NCBI RefSeq assembly: GCF_001949145.1
Contig: NW_019091513.1
Span: 372,451-394,677 of the forward strand
Direction: 5' to 3'
Length of the DNA stretch: 22,227 nt
Source: Acanthaster planci
Lineage: Eukaryota > Echinodermata > Asteroidea > Valvatida > Acanthasteridae
Position 1 is the stretch's first letter; every line of letters begins with the position of its first letter. A program made the position numbers and the translations under genes. Below are positions 1-10,400 of this stretch, one piece after another. Below the pieces are notes generated by a model, which was not told where the DNA came from, searched no databases, and saw only the letters and a list, made by a program, of their open reading frames with translations.

Positions 1-857
1 GTGAGGTTCAGTATGCTTTCTAGTGCAGGAGCCTAGGGGGTTAGGGTTAATCATAGGTCTACTCTACTTCATCATTGGTCTACTTACTCTGAGTGAGCCA
101 TTTCTATAAACACAGGTATGAGTTCTTTGATTGAAGGGTGTCTATAATTGACGTGTCGCCTTTCTATATCAAACAGAAAACAATTAATTCAAATATATAT
201 ATTGACATGGGCAAACCTGAACATTTTTATTAATTATTGACTGCTGTCATGATGTGGGATATATTTTAACATTTGAGAGGGTACTGAAATCCCCAATGGT
301 AATTAACAATCGTTGAATATGATGATGTGAGATGTGATTTTTAACACTCAAAGATCTCACTGCATCTGAGGTAAATCTGAGGGTGCTATGCATCCAAGAG
401 GGTGTTAAAACATCATGTCCCACATCATAGTTGTTTTGTTACACAGTCTTAAATTCTCTGTAGTGTTTTCTTCATGTGTAATGTCTCAAACTTAATCAAA
501 GTGATGAACGTTTCAGTCCGCTGCTGCACAGGAAGCGGTACGACATGCACTGACTTGGTGCCTTAGTTTAAATGTGTTTGTCGCATGTACAATATCTTGC
601 TCAAAAGCAATATCTTTATGTCTTGGAAAAAGAATCTGTGTCTTCAAGCTAAACGGACATCATGCTAAGAAATTTATACAGGAAAATAACTTCAAGTAAA
701 TGGATTTGATGGAAAATCACTATGACAAACAACAGCCATTGACAAAATGGTAACAAGCCATATGACAAACTGTATCAATTCCAACGAACAATTTAACCTG
801 ACCAGTGTGGCGGTTGAGAGGTTCAGAAGTCCATACAAGTAAGCAGGAGTTTGAGGG
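1..857. other. Left-edge non-coding stretch
   Basis: I find no supported exon on either strand here. It is AT-rich and holds one palindromic MITE-like element (249-428). The minus-strand zinc-finger gene must continue to the left, because its last visible exon ends in a donor site at 1346. This stretch is therefore probably intron of that gene, but I see no further exon of it before the window ends. Confidence 0.5.
249..428. mobile_element. Palindromic MITE-like element (inverted repeat)
   Basis: The left end reads ATGATGTGGG followed by an ATTTTAACA block. The right end, reverse-complemented, starts with the same ATGATGTGGG and then has a TTTTAACA block, so the two ends form imperfect terminal inverted repeats of roughly 25-30 bases. 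The unit is about 180 bp, has no coding capacity, and is AT-rich inside, as expected for a non-autonomous DNA transposon. I could not find a clear target-site duplication, so the superfamily is unknown and the exact ends are approximate. Confidence 0.55.
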
Positions 858-1106
858 TTGAAGTCTCTGCTTCAAGTAGAAAGATTAATTGAATTTGTTT
901 CTGATGAGCTCTCTGCCAGCAAAGAATGCACGAGCGAGGAATCCACAAGCACCTACAGCATGGTATTTGCTACCACAACAGGCTATATGCAGGCAGCCAA
1001 GTTCACTGTGCTCAACATCAAGTCCGCTTCCACAGACTTCTTGGACTTAACATGTGTGTACAAACCAAATGGGGATTGGCTTGTTTTATGTATTAGCCAG
1101 AAGTGA
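858..1106 (+). CDS. Candidate 3'-terminal exon of an unrecognised plus-strand gene
   Basis: An open stretch of 82 codons ends in TGA at 1104-1106. Codon choice and amino-acid composition look protein-like: an amphipathic N-terminal part (QVERLIEFVSDEL), a Ser/Thr/Glu-rich middle and alternating hydrophobic strands towards the C-terminus (TCVYKPNGDWLVLCISQK). It has no credible ATG, so it would have to be a downstream exon. An in-frame TGA at 852-854 limits how far left it can reach, and the only nearby acceptor AGs (854-855, 862-863) lack a good pyrimidine tract. It lies opposite the intron of the minus-strand zinc-finger gene. I do not recognise the family. It could equally be a decayed exon or a chance ORF. 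Confidence 0.3.
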   Translation: MKSLLQVERLIEFVSDELSASKECTSEESTSTYSMVFATTTGYMQAAKFTVLNIKSASTDFLDLTCVYKPNGDWLVLCISQK

Positions 1107-1276
1107 GTCCAGCAGCCTATTTCATGAAACACAGTGTAGCGTCACTCATACCACATTTTACCACGTATGTTGCAAAACAAATTTATGTTCAGAAAAAGAC
1201 CACATTACATGTATTTGTATGTCAAGCAACATTACAGTGTCCATGTATGTATCATGTCCATGTATGCAGTGGTCAT

Positions 1277-1282
1277 ATTAAA
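1277..1282 (+). terminator. ATTAAA polyadenylation-signal variant
   Basis: ATTAAA occurs about 170 bases after the stop of the candidate plus-strand terminal exon and would suit its 3' end. A single hexamer in AT-rich DNA is weak evidence by itself. Confidence 0.2.
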
Positions 1283-1346
1283 GCCCTGATTTACTTTTTA
1301 CTGCATTAAGGTCACTCAACAAATGACGAGATCAATCTTCACTCAC

Positions 1347-1479
1347 CCCTTGACATTACAGGTACGTCACTATCACTATCCTCAGAGATAATTGAATCTT
1401 CGCTGTCCTCCTGAAAATGGCAATCTGTAAACTCCCCATCACTGCCGGAGTCCTTGTCTTCTAAACTGCTTTTCTTTTT
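1347..1479 (-). CDS. ZNF512-like: Exon 10 of ZNF512-like gene: acidic Ser/Asp linker; gene continues off the left edge
   Basis: Acceptor TTTTGACAG at 1480 and donor AGGG|GTGAGT (1346-1341), 133 nt. It encodes K-K-K-S-S followed by an acidic run including EDSEDSIISEDSDSDVPV and M-S-R. A comparable acidic Ser-rich linker, ending near P-V-V-P-R, precedes the WD40 region in GTF3C2. If the gene is of that type, the WD40 exons should lie left of this window. Confidence 0.8.
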
Positions 1480-4400
1480 CTGTCAAAATGAACATATTAT
1501 GTGTTGTTTCAAAAAACCGCCGTAGTCTAAGCTACACCACCTGTCCTGTGGCTGACTCTTGGTGTGAAGAGTACTGTTAAGGTAGGCTCATAGTTGGCCT
1601 GAGCGCGAACCACAATTTTGGTGCTGTAAGATTAAGTACTGGTATATGTGTGTGTTGCGAATCCATAAAGGTTGAACTCAAATCAAATTTCCCTGCTAAC
1701 ATTTTGTGACGTCTAATTCGCTGTGATTTGGGGATTTGCCTGAAGTAAATGTATGAACCGGTCCTTAATATTAACAAAGCACTGGAAGAGCAAATTCTGA
1801 GCACAGTGTACAGCTGGTGCTGAGATGCGGAAGCCATTGAAAGCCCCTTGATGATGGGCACCGGTGTAGCTGCCGGCCCCTTAAACCTTTCTTTGCATAA
1901 ATTCTTCTTAAAAATACTAGCTCAGCTAAAACATCAGTGCAGTTCCACAAGTATATAATGTGAAATGTCAATCACAACGTGATAACAGGATAACCGCACT
2001 GTCTCAATAGCTTCATATCGGAGGGCTACACCATCAGCCACTCAAACCAAGAACTTATAACATCCTGTGTAAAACTGGATTCCAAAAAGCAGTACGCCAG
2101 AGAAATGGAACATCTGAGTGCAATATAATTAACGATCACAGAGCAGATCTCACCATTTCTCAAAACAAACATGCGGTAATGCTGAAGACACTATACATGC
2201 TATACCTTGGTTTTCTGTCTGTGGTCATTAGTGGCTCTGTCCTTCCTTCTTCCTTCACCCTCCTTGCTCGATTCCATCAAATTCTGAGTCAATTCATGCA
2301 TGGAGGACAAGGCCCTGCAGGAAAGAATTTACACCTAATCTGTCCATGACCACTGGTCTTACATCATATGGCTTTGTATTCACATGTACACTGTACTCTA
2401 TCTGTGAACATCAATTGGTCACATGACATTCAACCAAACAGCCATCCGGTTTTCTGTCAAAGAGATCATAAGCTTGGCAAACTTTCCCTGTGATTGCAAG
2501 GGGCTCGACAAGTAAATAAGCTCACAATGGAAAAATCAAGTCCATTATATACTGGTACAATGCGAGAGGTCATTTGTGTGAATTCGGCATGATGGGAATG
2601 AAGTTGCACACCAGAGAAACTACCGGTATCTTGCTACAAATCTTGCGCTGATTCATTGAATGTGGTCTTTGATAATGAGCTAACTGTTGCATGCTTTCTA
2701 CAATTTGTAAATTCATTACATTAGCTATTCAAGACCAGGTGTGGTGAAGTACATGTGAGTCATTCTATTACTTTGGGGTCTAATATTGTCCTGTACCCGT
2801 TACATCTAGCCAACGATCTAGTAAGTTCAGCTCCCATTCTTTCCTGTACAAGAATGATCAGGTGATGCAAATTACCTGCTTAACTAATAAAAAACAGTTC
2901 AAAGTTAACTCCAATGATACATCCCTCGTCAAATTACACAAGTCAGGTGTCACAGGGGCACAAAAATGTCACACACCGGACACATTTATAGACTGACCCA
3001 CGTAGGTATGACACTTCGGATGTTGCTGAACGGTAGTCATTAAGTGCATAACCCAATGGACCACTGAGAAAATCTATCACAAGTCCTATGGGGGGTAATT
3101 TTGTAGAGTCTTTGGAAAAAAGTGAGGTGGGTAAAGTGGCTCGAGGTAAGGGTGATAATCTGACACATTTTTACAGGGTCTATTGTCAATCAAAAATCTA
3201 CAACACTGCTATCCAGTAACACTGTGGCTATGTAAATGTTCCACGCAATTTTACTTCACAGTCCCAAATCACGCCTTTTGTTTTTTCAAAGAAATAAACA
3301 CTGAGATGTCACCTTTCTGACTTGGCTATAGTTTGTGTCGTGCGGCAACATTCCAAGTAATCTTGGAGAGGTTTACCTCTGAGCAGCTTTCCGCTTGCTC
3401 CTACCTCCTCCCTCGTCCTTCTGCTCTGGTGGCGTCTTGGAGGGCACTGTCTCCTCAGGAGGTGGAGCGTGGGATGTCTTCATGTGATAAGACACACCGG
3501 CCTTACTGTGGTACATTTTATCTGTCCATTTTGCCACAGTGAGGGATGCACAAACAATATCACACATGTCTCCAAACTACATTTAAGGATCATTTGTGCT
3601 TCAGTGTACGTATTAACCCCAACCCCCCTCGGGTTTTGTCTTTGCACCCTGCTACGCTGAACCTGACAGAATCTAACAGCTAGAACCAAAGGCCTCTTGT
3701 TCACTGCTCATATCAACAAAATCCCACAGAAATTGTCCACGGTTGGGTATCATTGGATTTAGCATGGTTAGGGTTAAAGTAGTCTTTTAGAGTTCTTGTT
3801 ATTTTGCCACTTCTTTAGGGCAGCTTGCAATCTGGGTGAGCAAAATTACAAGAAAGGACTAACGAGGAGTATACAGAAGGGACCCTTAGTTTAATTGAGG
3901 GCCTAAGTATCAGATGGAAAATCGAGTGAAACCTGTACACACTCAGTATTCAAAACAAATGAAGATATCCATGAATTATTCTTCAACATTCACCTAATTA
4001 TCTTAAGTCTCTCAGCACGGATGAGAATGAACGTTTGGTATTAAACCTTTTGGTCCATGGATCTCATCAAGAGTCAAGCATCACGTCACTTTTTGTCATG
4101 TTGCCTGCACTGAAGACTATTGGTTTTTGCCTCGTAACATGCAAAAACCTACGGACAAATGTCTGGTTACGGCCTCTAGCCTGTCTGGCGACATCCTTTC
4201 ACAATAACAATTAGTTGCTGGTACAGTCTGCGCAGAATGAAGTAATGCTGTTTTCAAGGCCTAATTTGTAGATCCCACATTTATTTCAAAAGACAGCAGT
4301 ATGCTATGCGAAGCAGCGAGGGTGGTTTATTCCCAAGGTTTCTGTGCTACTTACCACATAGTTCGCACTTGAACTGTGCATCTGTGCCTTTTTTGCCACA

Positions 4401-7400
4401 TATGTTCCGATGGTAAAGGAAGCCGTTTACGGTTGTAAAGGTCTTGCCACAGCCTTCGTTGCGACAGGTGAGTTTGCCCAACTTGCGCAACATTAAGGGG
4501 AGATTTGCATGGTTAGGCTGAGGGGACTCTGATGCATTCTCTGAGCTTCCTGCTTGGTTACTCTGTGGAATCATGCACGTAAAAGCAACAGTAGATCATA
4601 TCTATCGAGTAAATGGCTAACAGCATGATCACATGACATGCACATACATGTACAATCAGATCAGGTGGAGAAGGGTTTCTGAATATACACACATACATCA
4701 AGTTTTACATAATTTATCAAATCAAAAGAAGAAAAAGTCTCCTTCGAAGGAGAAAACTTTACTTTTTGGGGAGTCGGGTTAAATAGCGAAGTACATGTAG
4801 TCCTTTCCCTGCCTTTCACCTCTGGGGCCCGGGTTCGATTCCCCGCTTGGTCAATATGTAGATTGGGTTTTCAGTCCTTACCTGATTCCGTGGGTTTAAC
4901 CCAGAAATTTCTTCTCTGGGGTTTTCCTCCCACCTCTAAAACTGTAACCGATTCTTATTGTCTCCTCTCTACAGATGTGGGCGGATGTGGGTCGCTTGGT
5001 GGCTGCCCGATGTGCCCTTGTATGCCACTGGCTCGACCGCGTTTAATATTTTCATTGTTCAGCGCATTTGAACATATCTGTATAAAATCTGCCCTCTATA
5101 AATTAATAAATTATTATTTTTATTATTCCTGAAAGGCTATACCGTGTCGCCGTGTGCAGCCATCAGATGATACTTCAACCCCGCTGCCGACTGGAATTCC
5201 TTACTGCAATGACGACAGGAGTAGCAATCAGGCTGAAAAAGGAAAACATTTCAAGACCTGTATTTATTTCAACATTAGAAAAGGGTAATTCCAGAAATCA
5301 GGGGTCCAAAAGTGTGATTTTTTGTGTCCCTGTTACATCTGACCTTTGTTATTTGACATGGAAATATCACCAGAAGTGATTTTAAACTATTACTATCTGT
5401 TTGGCAGGTATTTACATTAATTCATCAAGTGCTCTTAGAAATTAGAAAATGTGTTCTGAACTTACCAAATGATATGTGAGATGTGACAGGGACACAAAAA
5501 AAAAATGGACCCCTAATTTCTGGAATTACCCCCAAACAGTTCAAGAGCTCAGTGAAGAAGCTGTAGATGTGTCCTCAAAAGAAAATAGAAGAAATGGGAA
5601 TGAATTTACTTGCTCAAATGAAGTAATCATTTGATAAGGATGAGTGGCATACAGCCATATTGTCAGCAGGGAATCAACTGATCTCAGTACGTGTATCTTA
5701 TCCTGTTCCTAGTTTTGGCAATTGATTCTTTTTCTGTTGAAGAAAACATCTTCAACTGATTTCAAAACGAGAACAGTTTCACAAATTATGTGTTCAGGGC
5801 ACGACACTTTCTGCCTAGAGCGTGAATAAAAATCCTGATTTACACAACTATGACTTCACAAAATTCTGCACTGACATACACGTACTGTATATGTACTTGG
5901 GTTATCAAGGTCTTACACAATGAATTTTGGAAGTAATTTGTTTCGCTCAGGAGTTTTGAAAAAGAATGATAAAATGACAAAAATAAAAATTCATTCCTAA
6001 AGAATTCGGCAATGACATCATCATGACACATCCCAGTCCAGGTACCTGCCAAGTTTGAAATAAGCTGGACTTGGAGTAAAACAAATATGAGCCTGCAAAA
6101 TATACCATTGCAGGCCTGTCACATGATTTCATCATTGTTCTAGCAGCAATTACGCTATTCACTCCGAGCCGAAGTGCACCCTCAATGGCAAAGAAGAGAC
6201 AGGCTGGAGGGAAGTTTTTCAACTAAGTCTGTGAAATGCACACAGTGCGCAAGAGTGACCACGCATTCAAACAGAAATTGATCCTTTGCACTCAGCACAT
6301 CCTGCACCTACCACACAAAAGAAATCTTTCCCCGCGCGGACACGCGGTGAGTTCCCAGGACTGTCACTGTACACTGTATATAAACACCCCCTCTCTTGTT
6401 CCCGCTCTGAGCGGATAGACGCAAGCTTTTAAAGTGACAAAAGTCCTGGTGAGAAAAACCACAAAGTCTACGGAGTCTGAGGGATTGTTGAACAGGATCT
6501 TTTCTGATACTCATGGGGACAGTTCGTTTTTCAAGCTCACCCTCTTAGATGAACACAATTTGAAGTGGTTGAGGATGGACTTCATCTGGGTTCGTCTACA
6601 GTAGCAATAAGGGCACTTGGCGTAACTCAGCTGTTGAAACTGAGCTTCCCACAATGCAATCTGTGCCGTATGTGTCTTTCGATCAGCAGCATCTGTAACA
6701 CAATGCCCCCAAAATGGGTAAATGTCAACAATTAATGAGCACTGTTAAATGAAACCAATTGAGTGCACATGTTGAGTGCATGCATGGAGAGCACATGTTG
6801 AGCGCATGCATCGAGTGCACATGTTGAGCGCATGCATTGAGTGCACATGTCGAGTGCAAATTTTTCTCAATTTGTAGCTCAAGTCTACAGTGTGTATTTC
6901 TGAGTATTCAGTAAACCACACTGTGCTGGTAACATGGCCCTACTTTACTTACTGTCGGAAGAATAATGTCAGAGAACATCCTATTGTGTGAAGTATTGAT
7001 GAATTATGTCTTCACGTGGAAAACAAAACTACCAAATGTGAATGAACATTTTTGTCGACTCCAATTATCAATTTCGGTGTCTCACCCAGGCAGGATGCTT
7101 TCCGAAAGTCGGGTATCTCCTCAACGTCATTGTCGCTTGAGAGATCCACTTCTTCATTGGGATGAAAAACAATAATTAAAAAACAACAAATGAATAAAAA
7201 ACAATTTAAACAAACACAAAACAAACAAATTCAGTTTGTTTTTTTAATTAATTTCATTTAAAAAAAACTTTCAGTTTAGGTCATTTAGGTGGTGTCATAG
7301 ACAAGCTCTACGTGCCGCACGAAACATAAGCATAAACATGAACCCATCTCCTGTTGCCATGTATAATGGACAGGCACATCAGAACTGACTTGTTTTTGTC

Positions 7401-10400
7401 TGTCAGCAAGTGAATGCCCTAAGCTTGTTGAAACATCATGAATTACCTCAAAGTGGACAAATTAACAAACTTTTGCAGAGTAAAGTGTAAACCACGCAAC
7501 AGGTACGATTGAAATTTCTGATTCTGATATGATTAAACTTTCTGTATGCACATGTACGTCTCTAGTATTTTGATGGACATCGGTGATTTTTGGAACCAAC
7601 ATAATACTGAAGTCGTTGTTGGACTTGGTCACCCAAGTTTCATGAAGCTCTCTATCCTAGATTTCCAAAGTTGCTCATAATGGATTGAAAATGGACAGTG
7701 TAGGTTTGTACTGCACTTACTTGTTCTTCTTTCACCTCCCCTCATTCTCCCACTTCTGCCCCGCCCTTCCCTCTGTCCTTGACTGTGTCTAAGTTGAACG
7801 TCCTGGTCTGAATCATCTGATTCCTTGCTTTCTGAATCAAGGATGAGATATCGGGGGTTGAAGAAAAACCTGTATTAGCCAGAACATGGGTTGCAACAAT
7901 GATAAAAACTGACTGCAAATTTTCAAGGCCTTTAACCCCTTCACACCGGGAGGTGGCTAGAGCCGCCGTAAAAATTGAGATCCTCAGCCCGCTTTTCAGC
8001 TATTATTCTCGGCCCAACGCTCGAGCAAACACGGTGAAAGAAGGCAGACCCTGGCTCTTGTACGTATGGTAATTGGTCTTTGTGCGTAGCCCAGAAATGA
8101 AAAGACCGATTTTGCATCACAATCACCAGCTTCACAATAGTCCCCACTTTGAAAAGAGGCAACCGGAATGTGGAAGGGTGAGTAGAGCCGCATGCCATCG
8201 AACAACCAGCCTTTTCACCGGGTAATTCAGAGTGTGCAGAGCAAGCAGGGCCACAAACCGAGAATTTGCGGTTTGGCAGGTGGCCTTCGTGGCCAAGCGA
8301 GGCTGGAATTCTTGGAGTCGGCTTTCAGGAAGAAATTCCCATCGTCAAGGGGTTAATAGCCAACAGCTCTTTCAAATCGCCATAATGATTTCAGTTCTTA
8401 CACTTGTGACTTTGTGTACAGTGGAAATCCTAAAAGATAAAGCCCCTTAAAAATCCACAATTTTAGGGTCAACAGGACTATAGTCTATCATCATTCATCA
8501 CCACACACTACCATTTTTGTATCAAGAATGTTTAAATAATGTACGGAAATTCTTCATCAACTTGGAGTTAACTTTTAACGATCAGCTTTGCTGTGTGTAC
8601 TTGCATAACTGCAGTCAAGGGTGACTGAGCACCACTGACTTTAAAAACAAAATCTGAAAAAATCACTCTGATGGGACCAGTTTTTGCTGTGGCATAGCTG
8701 AGTAATTTTAAGGTAAATGATGGAAAAAACTTTGGAATCATTTAGGTTTTCATACATATGTACATGCACTTCTACATGTATTTGTTGATTTACCGGTATC
8801 CCACGCTGCAGAGAAGCTGGAACATGTAAAGTTTACCTTGTGGCCAAAAAAAATAGCTCATGAAATTTCAGGAATCGTGACAGATCAAGGAAGATCTGTA
8901 CCGAATATTGACGATTCTCATTGGGGATAAAATTAGCAAATTTCCCTTGCAACATTACACTTCCCATAATGATGCACTGTGTTTTCAGAACAAAAACTGC
9001 CAGTTGATGCACATTTCAATTATCCAACGTGTTCTCAAGGAGAATGAATCACGTACATGTAACGGTATGACTGCCTTTTGTAAAGTTATGTTAACAATCC
9101 AATTTCAAGGTCTGACAGTACATGTACATGTAGCCAGGGCTTGATTTTGAGAGATACATGTACAATGCAGACAACACTAAAAAAACTGATCACGTGAAAT
9201 AGAGAACATTTCTTATATTTTGCATGTACATATAACACTTGGTTACACTATCTTGTCCTATTGGGACTTGAACATGTTGTCTGCACATGGGACATCATGA
9301 GTACACAATTGGACTTACCTGATTGCCTGTGGCCTCCTCTCCCTCGTCTACCTCTGCCCCGCCTACCCCTCCGTCCTCCTCTACGATTACTTGCTACATG
9401 TAGGGGTGCATCCTGAGCCGATTCATCAGACTTCTCACTTTCTGCGGTTGGATATTTCAGATGTTGCAAAGTGATTCTTAGCTCAAAAAGAGCTGGGGGA
9501 GGGGGGAGGGGCAAATCCTACTCCCTCAACTGTTTCTTCAGTATTGTCACAAGGGCATGCTTTTCCCACCCCGGGCCATTCAGAGATTTTAGAGTGACAT
9601 TTTGTCATCATTCTGACACCCATTTTGCAAAAATCAAACATGCTGGTCTTGTGCAGTGCACAATTTTCCCAGCGATGTCCGCCAAAAATCCAGAATTTGT
9701 CAATTGCATGCTCAGAGCATGAACTTCAAATGACAGCAACACCAAAACCAAAATTGAAACTTGACATTTGTACAGACAAGTGTCTACATGTATATGCAAG
9801 CTACTGGTAAGGTTCAATTGATCAGGTATGTGACAGCAGAGTTCTTGGGGGAGGGGTCAGAATTCCCCCCCTTCCCTGCTGCTTGATGGTCCAAAAAGAT
9901 AAGACTCTTTGAGAGTTAAATATGTGCCTGGACTTGTAGGCACCTGTACAGTCGCTGCTGATATCCATGACATGACTGTGTATGTAAATTGTAAGCCTCT
10001 TTGTTTCACATGGAACTGAATCTCCATCAGTAATCTGCGGTTGGTTCACTGACACCAGAACCTGCATTAATGGACAATGTGAACCAGTGTTTGGATCACT
10101 TATTGAGATCCACATCCATGTGAAACAAACAGGAACATGTATGTGTCTAACTTCCAGCAATAAAATGCAGGTTCTATATTCCTGTAGCTAAATACATGGA
10201 ATTACATGTACAAGTACCTTCACCTGTGTAAGTGTCAGGATGGCTTACAGTTGAAGTAACTCACAAATCACTAACCTACACCTAATGTCCTAAGTTTCCC
10301 GTTGTCTAAAATACAAATTCCACATTCTTAACATTGAAAATTCTGTTTTCTTTGGTTTTCTACACTACACTTCAGGCTTCCGCTTTCTGTTACATGTTGA

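Noticed and set aside
4863-5132. 89-codon frame inside the SINE
   Set aside because: SINEs are non-coding; this frame is incidental.
6377-6384. TATATAAA as a TATA box
   Set aside because: No start codon context, exon or transcript-like feature follows, and it sits in an intron of the opposite-strand gene.
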